64,000 nucleotides of DNA from Methylobacter psychrophilus (GTDB lineage Bacteria; Pseudomonadota; Gammaproteobacteria; Methylococcales; Methylomonadaceae). The stretch lies in NCBI RefSeq assembly GCF_025583945.1, contig NZ_JAOEGU010000006.1:84970-148969 (forward strand). The letters run 5' to 3'. The translations under genes and the position numbers were made by a program. How positions within the stretch are numbered: the first letter of the stretch is position 1; the number at the start of each line of letters is the position of its first letter. Under the pieces are notes generated by a model. The model had not been told where the DNA came from. It was given only the letters and a program-made list of their open reading frames with translations, and ran no database searches. Below are positions 28,320 to 37,074 of this stretch, one piece after another.

Positions 28320-28778
28320 ATGGGCAAAGCCAGCCGAAAAAAACAGTTACAAAGACAACAAAAACCGTTTGAAAGCGTTAAATTATCGGCAGCGCTGATA
28401 GAATTATGTGCAGAATTTGAGCCCGAAAATCTGTCAACCAAGGAATTTGAGAACCTTATTGCTCTGGCAGCAGTCGCATGGAATATTGGGGTGTTACCCA
28501 AAGAAGAACGTATCGATAAGCTTACTGCATTTATAGATGAAATGCCCGCCATGCGGCAAGAATTGGAAAATGAATTGAGCACTGTAGTCAGTGATGACTC
28601 AAAAGAGACTCAGCTTTCACCGGCAAAGACGACACTGCATTTTCTGGGCTCGTTGATTCAGCGCAAAGACGAATTATTTCCAGACGACAAGCGGCTTATC
28701 GTCAATTTCAACGTCAAAGATAGCCTAACAGGCCCGCATCTTACCGTGTCATCAGCCCCTATAAAGACTAAAAAATAG
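28320..28778 (+). CDS. Hypothetical protein downstream of Anbu
   Basis: A 152-residue soluble protein not recognised as a known family. It has a very basic N-terminus (MGKASRKKQLQRQQK), a predicted helical middle (residues ~20-90, with LIALAAVAWNIGVLP) and a polar C-terminus. There is no signal peptide or membrane segment. An AGAGA ribosome-binding site precedes the ATG. It follows Anbu by 90 bp on the same strand and is directly followed, 3 bp after its stop, by a hairpin repeat. It may be part of the amidoligase transcript. The basic N-terminus recalls nucleic-acid- or ribosome-associated proteins, but this is only a hint. Confidence 0.7.
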   Translation: MGKASRKKQLQRQQKPFESVKLSAALIELCAEFEPENLSTKEFENLIALAAVAWNIGVLPKEERIDKLTAFIDEMPAMRQELENELSTVVSDDSKETQLSPAKTTLHFLGSLIQRKDELFPDDKRLIVNFNVKDSLTGPHLTVSSAPIKTKK

Positions 28779-28781
28779 CAC

Positions 28782-28886
28782 TATAGTAAAATTTCCAATT
28801 CACGTTGCTGCAAACTCGTACGGATACCATCCCTTAAAGGGATGATATCCGTTAGTATCGAAATTATTTATCTTAGAATATATATA
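28782..28886 (-). repeat. MITE-like hairpin element, copy 3 (inverted, degraded)
   Basis: On the reverse strand this matches the 5702-5814 element. It shares the AGATAAATAATTTCGAT block, the ACGGATATCATCCCTTT / AGGGATGGTATCCGT palindrome and the GAATTGGAAATT block. About ten bases of one terminal repeat are missing. The central hairpin (ACGGATACCATCCCT with AGGGATGATATCCGT, around 28819-28851) pairs at 14 of 15 positions. Confidence 0.72.
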
Positions 28887-28934
28887 TTCTTAAGAGACAT
28901 TTGCCGTACCGTGCGTATCTTGAAAACCAAAACA

Positions 28935-29095
28935 GGCTACCGATTTAAAGCGGGACAGATAAATAAAACTGGCCTATTGATTCCGGGAGCGCTGAGTCCC
29001 AGCTCGGCGTAGTCAGTAATTGGTTTGATTATCCCGTGCCGAGCTGGGGCTCGGCGCTCCCGGAAAGTTATCTGTCCCGTCTTAAGTTGGTAGCC
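28935..29095. repeat. 161-bp inverted-repeat element with hairpin core, copy A
   Basis: Termini 28935-28962 and 29068-29095 form an inverted repeat (GGCTACCGATTTAAAGCGGG at the left). Inside, arms 28982-29008 and 29038-29064 pair at 25 of 27 positions (GGGAGCGCTGAGTCCCAGC side). A second element of exactly the same length and with related ends, but a different hairpin core, lies at 52220-52380. It sits at the 3' ends of two convergent gene groups. Confidence 0.72.
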
Positions 29096-29126
29096 ATTAA
29101 TTCAGAGCCCTATGCTTCCAGCGACT

Positions 29127-30065
29127 TTACTCCTCGGTAGCCGTCAAAAACCAGTTATCGGCAATTTGAGAATGTAATTCTCCCAACTTGTTTTGTAAAC
29201 CATCAAGAATACTACGCAATTGATCTTGTGTGGTTTGCCTGGTATCAATATCTTGCACATAGGCGTCCAGCTCAGCAAGCTTCAAAGGCAACCCATCATT
29301 ATTAGGTAACTTACTGATACAAAGTGACATTTCTGCTATGCAGCAACCCACGGATCGCGGCAAATTAGCATCCAACAATAAAAAGTTAAGCACATCATCA
29401 CCTTTAACCCTGCTACGTATTTGTTGACGGTACATTAACAAAGCATTCAGGGCCTTTAAAACATTCATCCATAAAATAGTTTCGTATTGGCGCATTTCAT
29501 CACTACGCGATTCCGATAGTAGCAAGGAAGCTAAATCGAGAATACGACTGGTCATATCGGCACGCTCAATGTTTCTACCTAAAAGAATAAACCGATAAGG
29601 GTGATTATGGCTCATATAGCCGGACAACAAGCCTGTAAATCGCTGACAACCTTTCAGTATTTCATTAAGAAATAATACGCGTTGACGCCTGTTAACAACC
29701 GTTTCCAGATTGTTTTTTGCAAACAAATACATTTCGTTGACTTGCTCCCATGCCTCATCCGGCAACAGCTCCCGGGAGGTACGAATATTTTCCCTGGCCG
29801 CGCTTAATGACGAGAATAAAGAGCCTGAATGACTGGCATCGGCTAACAGAAATCGGGTGATATTACGCTCATTGGCGACATTGTTTTTTTCATAGAATTC
29901 TTGTTCCGAGGCACTGATAAGGATCAGTTGCCGCCACCCCATTTCAACACCCTTGGGTAAGTCCATTAATAAATTCATATGGACACTAACCAGTCTGGCA
30001 ATATTTTCGGTACGTTCCAGATAACGTGCTAGCCAATACAGGCGTTCTGCCGAGCGAGATAACAT
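29127..30065 (-). CDS. Alpha-E domain protein (DUF403/COG2307)
   Basis: A 312-residue all-helical protein starting MLSRSAERLYWLARYLERTE, the typical alpha-E opening. Repeated helices carry RN-E-R-type motifs such as LLGRNIERADMTSRILD. This family is found beside, or fused to, circularly permuted ATP-grasp ligases and is thought to be their partner. Here it is separate, whereas the copy at 22176 is fused. Its start overlaps the ATP-grasp stop by one base (TAATG), so translation is coupled. Biochemical activity is unknown. Confidence 0.93.
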   Translation of the reverse strand: MLSRSAERLYWLARYLERTENIARLVSVHMNLLMDLPKGVEMGWRQLILISASEQEFYEKNNVANERNITRFLLADASHSGSLFSSLSAARENIRTSRELLPDEAWEQVNEMYLFAKNNLETVVNRRQRVLFLNEILKGCQRFTGLLSGYMSHNHPYRFILLGRNIERADMTSRILDLASLLLSESRSDEMRQYETILWMNVLKALNALLMYRQQIRSRVKGDDVLNFLLLDANLPRSVGCCIAEMSLCISKLPNNDGLPLKLAELDAYVQDIDTRQTTQDQLRSILDGLQNKLGELHSQIADNWFLTATEE

Positions 30066-31516
30066 TAATCTTCCTCCATATTAATAACCCAAGTATCTTT
30101 ACTGCCACCACCTTGCGAGGAGTTAACTATCAAAGAACCTTTTTTCAAGGCAACCCGGGTTAATCCGCCGGCTGTTACATAAGTGTTTTCGCCTTGTAAA
30201 ATAAAGGGACGCAAATCAATATGACGCGGCTCCAATTTACCTTTGCACAATGTTGGTGCGGTTGAAATGGCTAAAGTGGGCTGTGCAATATAGTTGCGTG
30301 GATCTTTTTGGATAATTTCCCGAAAATGTGCGACTTCTTTTGCTGTGGCATGAGGACCGACCAACATACCATAACCACCCGATTCATTGGCCGGTTTTAC
30401 TACCAGTTCCGCCAGATGTTCAAGTACATAGGCAAGATCTTCTTTATTGCTGCACAAATAAGTCGGTACATTCGGGAGGATCGGCTCTTCATTCAAGAAA
30501 AAACGTATCATTTCCGGCACATAAGCATAAACGACTTTATCATCAGCAACACCCGCACCTGGCGCATTAGCCAGCGCAACATTGCCCGCCTTCCATGCTC
30601 GCATCAAACCTCGAACACCCAGTGTTGAATCTTTACGGAATACTTCAGGATCAAGGAAATCATCATCTATACGGCGGTAAATAACGTCGACTTTTTCCAA
30701 ACCTTGAATGGTGCGCATGTAGACACAATCATCATCATTAACCACCAAGTCGCTACCTTCAACCAGTTTCGCGCCTATTTGCTGCGCTAAATAGGCATGT
30801 TCAAAATAGGCTGAATTATATATGCCGGGAGTCAATACCACACAAGTCACTTGTCCATCTTGGTGCGGGGCAATTGACAATAGCATGTCATGTAAATGGG
30901 TGGGGTAATCATCAATGGGCAGGATATCAATATCCTGTAACAGTTCTGGAAACACACGTTTGGTGATAACCCTGTTTTCCATCATGTAGGAGACTCCTGA
31001 TGGCACCCGTAAATTATCTTCCAAAACATACATGATGCCATCTTTATCACGCACCAAATCAGTGCCACAAATATTGGCCCACACATTATGGCGAGGCTTA
31101 ATACCAATGCATTCCTTACGAAAATTCTTGGAGCTATTAATAATTTCACCAGGCATTTTGCCCGCGTTAATGAAGGCTTGCTCGCCATAAACATCACTGA
31201 TAAAACAGTTTAAGGCCGTTAACCGTTGTTTTAAGCCTTTTTCTATAATTCGCCATTCTCTACCATCAATAATCCGTGGAATAATGTCGAAAGGCCATGC
31301 ACGATCTATATTACCTTCATCACTGTAAACTGTGAAACTGATACCCATTTCCATAATAGCCAATTCGGCAGCAATTTTCCGTTTATCAATATCCTCTTTT
31401 TTAAGAGAATTTAAATATTGGCATAATTTATGACTCACAGCACGCGATTGAAACTCCGAAAACATAAGTTCATCGTAAGCACTTTCAGTTTTATAATTTT
31501 TCCAGATTGATTTCAT
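30065..31516 (-). CDS. Circularly permuted ATP-grasp ligase (COG2308)
   Basis: A 483-residue ligase of the DUF404/DUF407 group. Motifs are MYVLEDNLRVPSGVSYMMEN, VIYRRIDDDFLDPEVFR, GNVALANAPGAGVADD and a glycine-rich ATP loop VVKPANESGGYGMLVG. The C-terminal segment LTRVALKKGSLIVNSSQGGGSKDTW is also typical. It is the second ATP-grasp of this locus, opposite in direction to the first, and pairs with the alpha-E gene that follows. Predicted chemistry: ATP-dependent ligation of an amine to a carboxylate, probably peptide synthesis on an unknown substrate. Confidence 0.93.
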   Translation of the reverse strand: MKSIWKNYKTESAYDELMFSEFQSRAVSHKLCQYLNSLKKEDIDKRKIAAELAIMEMGISFTVYSDEGNIDRAWPFDIIPRIIDGREWRIIEKGLKQRLTALNCFISDVYGEQAFINAGKMPGEIINSSKNFRKECIGIKPRHNVWANICGTDLVRDKDGIMYVLEDNLRVPSGVSYMMENRVITKRVFPELLQDIDILPIDDYPTHLHDMLLSIAPHQDGQVTCVVLTPGIYNSAYFEHAYLAQQIGAKLVEGSDLVVNDDDCVYMRTIQGLEKVDVIYRRIDDDFLDPEVFRKDSTLGVRGLMRAWKAGNVALANAPGAGVADDKVVYAYVPEMIRFFLNEEPILPNVPTYLCSNKEDLAYVLEHLAELVVKPANESGGYGMLVGPHATAKEVAHFREIIQKDPRNYIAQPTLAISTAPTLCKGKLEPRHIDLRPFILQGENTYVTAGGLTRVALKKGSLIVNSSQGGGSKDTWVINMEED

Positions 31517-32117
31517 AATGCGTCACTATTAATGTTTGGTTTTATAAAAATGAAGCATGAATAATGCCAAATTTTAAATTTACCGGTTATATAATGTTTT
31601 TTTGTGTTGCCAATAATAAAATCATATTCTGCGTCGATAGTAAAAACCAACACAACGTCATTGATAATATTATCAGCGTTCTTCTTTGGCAAGGGAATTG
31701 GTGTAAAGAAATTACAGCATCTTTCATTTTTGCACGAAAGTAGCGAGCAGTTTTGCCCATAAAACGATACCAACCGGAGATTGCAACTCCGACTGAAACA
31801 GTTGAAGACTTCAATCGCTTTCAAAGCATAAGTAAAAGTATTACAAGCCAGTCACAACTGAGTTTTAAACTGTCTTTAACGCTACAAAATGTACTTTAAC
31901 CATTAACACAAAATTTTTAGATTAACGATATTGCTTTTTTCATTAAATTTATATTCTGTAGTTTTTTTAAAAGAATAGACTATTTAATTCACTTTTGCAT
32001 TTAACACTGAGAATAGGCTTGAACGCCCTATGAGCTCAACTGCTATTTTTAGAATGATGACCGCCATACTGTGTTTTGACAATATGACGTCGTGGGGAAG
32101 AAGTGACGATAAATTGC
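31517..32117. other. AT-rich upstream region of the ATP-grasp/alpha-E pair
   Basis: A 600-bp spacer that must hold the promoter of the minus-strand ATP-grasp/alpha-E pair. Two minus-strand frames overlap here (31513-31824 and 31587-31814). The longer ends in an ATGA overlap with the ATP-grasp start, but it begins with TTG and shows no family resemblance. No RNA gene, repeat or strong promoter motif was recognised. Confidence 0.4.
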
Positions 32118-32327
32118 TTATTCGGACAAAGAAAATCCAACTTTAACGGTAACCTGCCAGTGGGCAATCTTACCATCGGCGATGTGTCCACGGGTTTCGA
32201 TAACTTCAAACCAGCGCATTTCGTGGATAGTTTCCGAAGCTTTACTGATAGCGCTTTCAATAGCTTCCTGAATGCCAACAGTCGATGAACCGGTCAGCTC
32301 TATTTTTTTATAAACATGGTCAGTCAT
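32118..32327 (-). CDS. Dodecin
   Basis: A 69-residue flavin-storage protein that assembles into hollow dodecamers. The sequence follows the family closely: [34 protein letters not shown] (with the aromatic residue that stacks on the flavin) and the closing strand [11 protein letters not shown]. Length is normal. Its start lies 8 bp inside the end of murU, so it is translated as the last gene of the amgK-murU-dodecin transcript. The functional link to cell-wall recycling is unclear. Confidence 0.95.
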   Translation of the reverse strand: MTDHVYKKIELTGSSTVGIQEAIESAISKASETIHEMRWFEVIETRGHIADGKIAHWQVTVKVGFSLSE

Positions 32328-33000
32328 GAATTATTCTCGTTGTGTATAAAAGGTTAAGTTCCTGCAAACGTCCGGGTGTACCTATATCCATCCAGAAGCC
32401 TGCAAATTTTTGCCCTGAAACCCGTTGATTCCCTATTGCCTGTCGCAATAAAGGCCCCAGTTTACTACTTCCGGCAGGTATATTACTGAATAATTCAGGA
32501 CGGTATAATCCAATACCACTAAAAGTTAATTTTTCCGTGCCGTTATCAATAATTTTACCCGTACTATCTAGATAAAAATCACCTTCCGGATGATGCTCAG
32601 GATTATCGACCAGTACTAAATGCGCTAAATCAACCGCCTGACTTTTAAGTTCGGCAAAAGGAAAGTCGGTAGCAATATCGCCATTGACCACCAAAAAAAT
32701 ATCGTTACCCAATAGAGGCAATGCATTAATAATGCCTCCCGCCGTTTCCAGTCCCTGCTCACCTTCCGAAGAGTATTGAATATTGGCACCATAGCGCTGA
32801 CCGTTACCCAAATAAGCTTCTATTTGTTGGCCAAGGTGGGCATGATTAATAATCATATCCTTAAAACCTGCCGATACCAGTTGGTTAATGGTATGCTCAA
32901 TAATGGTTTTTCCGGCCACAGGAAGTAGTGGTTTGGGAGTGTAATCTGTCAACGGACGCATTCTTTCGCCACGCCCTGCGGCTAAAATCATAACTTTCAT
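32320..33000 (-). CDS. murU: N-acetylmuramate-1-phosphate uridylyltransferase
   Basis: A 226-residue nucleotidyltransferase. The signature [28 protein letters not shown] binds the nucleotide; key residues are the GxGxRMRPLT Arg and the KPLLP Lys. A metal-binding VVNGDI motif follows. It converts MurNAc-1-phosphate to UDP-MurNAc in the recycling route that bypasses de novo, fosfomycin-sensitive synthesis. Assignment over other sugar nucleotidyltransferases rests on the adjacent amgK, which overlaps by one base (TAATG), the same pairing as in Pseudomonas. Confidence 0.9.
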   Translation of the reverse strand: MKVMILAAGRGERMRPLTDYTPKPLLPVAGKTIIEHTINQLVSAGFKDMIINHAHLGQQIEAYLGNGQRYGANIQYSSEGEQGLETAGGIINALPLLGNDIFLVVNGDIATDFPFAELKSQAVDLAHLVLVDNPEHHPEGDFYLDSTGKIIDNGTEKLTFSGIGLYRPELFSNIPAGSSKLGPLLRQAIGNQRVSGQKFAGFWMDIGTPGRLQELNLLYTTRIIHD

Positions 33001-34049
33001 TAGCTTGTCACATCCTCATTTTTAACCGCTTGCTTATCAACTTGCTTTGGAGTCGAAGACAAAACAGTGTAGACAGGTAAAACCTGCTTTTTGAGAAAAT
33101 CACTAAACTCTGCAAGTTCAGGATAATTTGCACAGACAGCCGTCACATAACCCAAAGTACGCGGTATATCGTTAAGATAGCCAGACTTGCCGTCTCTTAA
33201 ATGCAAGCGGGAAAAAATACCGATAGCTTTGAGGTGCCGTTGTATCCCCATTAAATCAAACCAACGCTTAAAACAAATCGGCGTACAAGCTATCAGTTTC
33301 GCTTGCAGAAGCCTGTCATAGTAATCAGCCATCCAAAGTTCAACCTGTTGCTGTGGCCATTCAATATAACAATCCCGCAGCAACGAGACAAGATCATAAG
33401 TTATCGGGCCGATAACGGCGTCCTGAAAATCGATAACCCCAGGAGAATCATCCTCCAAAACCATAAGATTCCGCGAGTGATAATCCCTGTGAACACAAAT
33501 AACCGGTTGCTCCAGTGCGGAGTTGACCAAAATAGTGCGCACGGTTTCCCAAAGTGATTGAGGAATCTCAATATCCAGCCATTCATTTAAAAACCAGTCT
33601 TCAAAAATACCCAGTTCCCGTTGCAAAAGTGGCTCGTTATAGCCCGGTAAATTACACTCTTGAATAATGGTATACGACTGTAGCTTAAACAAGGCATCTA
33701 AAGCACTTTGATATAATATAGTCGCATTATCGGCATTGAGCCGATCTAACAGACACTGCGAGCCAAAATCCTCAAGTAATAAAAACCCGTCACTAAGGTT
33801 TTGCTGCAAAATAACAGGAACATTGACATGAGAACGCGCCAATAACCCGGCAACTCTTATAAAGGGCTCAATATTTTCTTTTTCCGGTGGCGCATCCATA
33901 ACAATAAATTGCCCCTCGGGTACTTTAATTCTAAAGTAACGTCGAAAACTGGCATCACTGGAGGCAGGTTCGCAGGAAGTAACCGTCAATAACAGGTCGT
34001 TTTCAAGCCAATCGAGCATGGATATTGTTCTTAAGTCGTCGAGCATCAT
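33000..34049 (-). CDS. amgK: N-acetylmuramate/N-acetylglucosamine anomeric kinase
   Basis: A 349-residue aminoglycoside-phosphotransferase-fold kinase. Catalytic loop CVHRDYHSRNLMV (HxDxxxxN) and metal-binding GVIDFQDAVIGPITYDL are visible. With MurU it phosphorylates MurNAc at C1 to recycle peptidoglycan sugars. The N-terminal half carries the ATP-binding small lobe (SSDASFRRYFRI). It is the first gene of the amgK-murU-dodecin unit and is divergent from lptD, with a ~105-bp shared upstream region. Confidence 0.9.
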   Translation of the reverse strand: MMLDDLRTISMLDWLENDLLLTVTSCEPASSDASFRRYFRIKVPEGQFIVMDAPPEKENIEPFIRVAGLLARSHVNVPVILQQNLSDGFLLLEDFGSQCLLDRLNADNATILYQSALDALFKLQSYTIIQECNLPGYNEPLLQRELGIFEDWFLNEWLDIEIPQSLWETVRTILVNSALEQPVICVHRDYHSRNLMVLEDDSPGVIDFQDAVIGPITYDLVSLLRDCYIEWPQQQVELWMADYYDRLLQAKLIACTPICFKRWFDLMGIQRHLKAIGIFSRLHLRDGKSGYLNDIPRTLGYVTAVCANYPELAEFSDFLKKQVLPVYTVLSSTPKQVDKQAVKNEDVTS

Positions 34050-34069
34050 GATATTTGGGTTAGATTAGT

Positions 34070-34075
34070 TATAAT
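34070..34075 (+). promoter_or_regulatory. Candidate -10 box in the amgK/lptD divergent region
   Basis: A perfect TATAAT hexamer lies 80 bp upstream of the lptD start. No clear -35 hexamer is seen at the usual 16-18 base spacing, so this is only a weak promoter candidate. Confidence 0.3.
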
Positions 34076-34155
34076 GCCAAGATAAAGTGCGGTAAAATGC
34101 GTACCAGGCATTTTATTCGATTTACGACCCATTACGCTACTAACTTATACCACCT

Positions 34156-37074
34156 ATGCTTCGTCGCTTATTTCTGGTTTTTTTACCCTCATTAACAGTA
34201 TCCACAAGCTATGCGAATGATGCATCGTGGAACTGCGAGCAAAATAAAGATAGTAAAGAATGGGTTTGCGTGGGCGATAAAAAACCGCCAGCCAAAACCT
34301 ATACAATATCACCTCCCGTTAAAGCTGAATCAGTCAAAGCGGTTCAACCGGCTTTAATTAAACCGGTTGAAAAAACCTATCCGGCTAACGTTCCGCCGCC
34401 TAAAGTCAGCGAACCTATCAAGCAAGAAACCGCCGAACTGATTCAACCGGTTATTCCTAAACCCGCCCAAGTAACTTTACCAATGGCTACCAAACCTGTT
34501 GAAAGGATTCAACCGGTCAAACCGGCAGTGGTTCCGGTTAAACAACCGCTTATAAGTCAAACCGTTAGAAGTACTCAGTCGACACTACCAGTCCCTGAAA
34601 AAACTGCCATTGAAAATAGTCAACTTTCCGATCGGGAAGTCAGCCATGCAGGGTGGAACTGCGATGCCAGCAAAGGCGATGAAGGCTGGAACTGTCAGTT
34701 GACCGGCCCCGACCCTAAAAACAAGACTCAACTTGCAAAGGCAGAAGAACCGCTATCTACGCTAAGGCTGCTAAATCCGGCATTTAATTCGGAAAAAGAA
34801 CAAACCTTTAAAACACTCACCTCACAATTGCCTTATGATCCTTGGGAAAACTGCAATGCCGAGCGAGGCACAAAACGTGATTTTGTCTCGGAGTCTGATA
34901 AAAGAGAAACGTCACCAATGGACGTCGAGTCGAATTATTCAGAGATTTTCGATAATGAAATCGGCAGTTACTACGGTAATGTAAAAATGACTCGTGCCGA
35001 TCAACATTCTTCGTCTAATAAAGCTAATTATGACAGTGTCTCAAAGGTACTTGATCTACACGGCAATGTCTATTACAGCGAAGATGCTTTGGCATTGCAC
35101 AGCGAGACAGCCTCGCTCAATCTCGCATCTGACCAGGCCAAGCTAAGGAATCTGGAGTTTATTTCTCCGACCACACCACTAAGAGGCACGGCAAGCGCTC
35201 TTTATCGGGAAAGCAAAACCTTATCTCAGTACAAAGATGTCGCCTATACGAGTTGTCGCCCCGGTAATCAGGACTGGATCATTCATGCTTCTGACTTGAA
35301 GATGAATAAAACGACCGGTAAAGGTGTTGCCAAAAATACCTGGATGGAGTTTAAGGGCACCCCGGTATTTTATTCGCCTTATTTATCCTTTCCTATCGAT
35401 AACAGAAGGCTTTCCGGCTTTCTTGCACCTTCCTTTGGAACCACCAAGTACAGTGGCTTTCGTTTGGCGGCACCTTATTATTGGAATATCGCCCCTAATT
35501 ATGACGCCACCATTACTCCCAGGGAACTGTCTTCAAGAGGTCCTTTATTGGCAGGTAATTTCCGTTATCTGACCGAGCAATCAAGGGGCAAAGTGGGAAT
35601 GGAATTTATGCCTAATGATAGCGTTCTTAATAAAACGAGATATTCAGGTTCCATTAAAAATACCTCACAAATCTCTAACCATATCAGTTCAAACATGGAT
35701 GTAAATTATGTTTCTGATCAAACCTATTTCGCTGAATTGGGTAATGCGCTCAGCTTTTCTAACTTCAATTATCTTAGAAGTACAGCTGATATTAGATATG
35801 ATCGCCCAGGCGTTAACTTGAGTACCCGGATTGAGAATTACCAGTCAATTAATACCACCACACCCAATGCGGCCCTGCCTTATCGAAAACTACCTCAAGT
35901 TAACCTTAATCTGGATCATTCTTTCCAGTTTATGCCGTTACACACAGCCATGGAAAACGAATATGTGTATTTTCAACAAGCCAGTCTGGTAAATGGTCAG
36001 CGCATTAATACCAAGCCCTCGGTCAGTATACCCTTGCAAACAGCCAGCTCTTATTTCACTCCCAAACTTTCCTTGCAACACACCCAGTACGCACTGAATA
36101 ACTTACAACCCGGCATAAGCTCAACTGAATCTGTTTCCCGAACCTTGCCTATTTTTTCTGCCGATAGCGGCCTAAACTTTGAACGGGGATTTAATATGGC
36201 CAACACACCATTTTTACATACCCTGGAACCCCGGTTATTTTATTTATATGTTCCTTATAGTAATCAGCAAAACATTCCTATATTTGATACTGCGCAGTAT
36301 GACTTTCAATACAACTCCATGTTCAGAGAAAACAGCTTTGCCGGCACCGACCGAATACAGGACGCCAATCAAATAACAACAGCGATAACCTCGCGACTGA
36401 TTGATGATGAATCCGGCCTGGAAAGACTAAAGTTAAGTGTCGGCGAGATTTTTTATTTTCGTGACAGAAATGTCACTTTACAGTATGCAAACCAGGCACC
36501 TGTAGCAGGTAGTTCAGTGCAAACCAATAGCGTATCGAATCTGGTGACTGAGTTGAGTAGCGAATTGACACGCACCATATCAGTTACATCCGGGTTGCAA
36601 TGGAATCCTGTTCTAAATGATATTGAAAGAACAAAAGCGGGAATTCATTATAGAAATGAGTCTAATGAGATTTTTAATGTCGGCTATCTTTACAGAAAAA
36701 ATCCCTTGATACCCGATGGCACCAATGATATTACTCAAAGTGATGCGTCATTTCGTTATCCGATTTATGACAACTGGTATGCCATGGGGCGCTTTCAATA
36801 CTCATTATTGTATAATCAAACTCAGGACGCTTTTTTGGGCATAGAGAAAGAAAATTGTTGTTGGCGTTTTCGCATCGCTGCACGACATTACATCAACAAT
36901 ATTGCCAACACCAATTTCAATGGTGTCACTACCAACCAAAATCTGACCTTGGCAGGTACCGCTCAGAACGGCGTATTTTTTGAAGTGGAACTAAAAGGCT
37001 TGTCTGCTATTGGCGATGATATGGATTACTTCTTGCAACAGGAAATTTATGGTTACCGGAAATCTCAACGATGA
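34156..37074 (+). CDS. lptD: LPS-assembly protein LptD
   Basis: Outer-membrane translocon subunit that, with LptE, inserts lipopolysaccharide into the outer leaflet. It has a signal peptide (residues ~1-20), an OstA/LptD N-terminal periplasmic jellyroll domain from about residue 255 (NEIGSYYGNVKMTRADQHSSS), then a large beta-barrel from about 410 with FSPYLSFPIDNRRLSGFLAPSFG split in the conserved entry region. At 972 residues it is longer than most. The extra length is a Pro/Lys/Val-rich spacer (residues ~45-160) bracketed by two similar Trp-Asn-Cys motifs. The stop overlaps the surA start by 4 bp. Confidence 0.95.
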   Translation: MLRRLFLVFLPSLTVSTSYANDASWNCEQNKDSKEWVCVGDKKPPAKTYTISPPVKAESVKAVQPALIKPVEKTYPANVPPPKVSEPIKQETAELIQPVIPKPAQVTLPMATKPVERIQPVKPAVVPVKQPLISQTVRSTQSTLPVPEKTAIENSQLSDREVSHAGWNCDASKGDEGWNCQLTGPDPKNKTQLAKAEEPLSTLRLLNPAFNSEKEQTFKTLTSQLPYDPWENCNAERGTKRDFVSESDKRETSPMDVESNYSEIFDNEIGSYYGNVKMTRADQHSSSNKANYDSVSKVLDLHGNVYYSEDALALHSETASLNLASDQAKLRNLEFISPTTPLRGTASALYRESKTLSQYKDVAYTSCRPGNQDWIIHASDLKMNKTTGKGVAKNTWMEFKGTPVFYSPYLSFPIDNRRLSGFLAPSFGTTKYSGFRLAAPYYWNIAPNYDATITPRELSSRGPLLAGNFRYLTEQSRGKVGMEFMPNDSVLNKTRYSGSIKNTSQISNHISSNMDVNYVSDQTYFAELGNALSFSNFNYLRSTADIRYDRPGVNLSTRIENYQSINTTTPNAALPYRKLPQVNLNLDHSFQFMPLHTAMENEYVYFQQASLVNGQRINTKPSVSIPLQTASSYFTPKLSLQHTQYALNNLQPGISSTESVSRTLPIFSADSGLNFERGFNMANTPFLHTLEPRLFYLYVPYSNQQNIPIFDTAQYDFQYNSMFRENSFAGTDRIQDANQITTAITSRLIDDESGLERLKLSVGEIFYFRDRNVTLQYANQAPVAGSSVQTNSVSNLVTELSSELTRTISVTSGLQWNPVLNDIERTKAGIHYRNESNEIFNVGYLYRKNPLIPDGTNDITQSDASFRYPIYDNWYAMGRFQYSLLYNQTQDAFLGIEKENCCWRFRIAARHYINNIANTNFNGVTTNQNLTLAGTAQNGVFFEVELKGLSAIGDDMDYFLQQEIYGYRKSQR

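Noticed and set aside
17040..31516. Interpreting the amidoligase locus as an anti-phage defence island
   Set aside because: No nuclease, sensor or toxin genes, and the components match a known predicted peptide-synthesis gene set.
31513..31824. Two overlapping minus-strand frames upstream of the ATP-grasp gene; the longer ends in ATGA with its start, and the two together might suggest a frameshifted gene
   Set aside because: The longer begins with TTG, neither resembles a known family, and the apparent continuity across frames is no better than expected in AT-rich DNA. Alignment with relatives would settle it.
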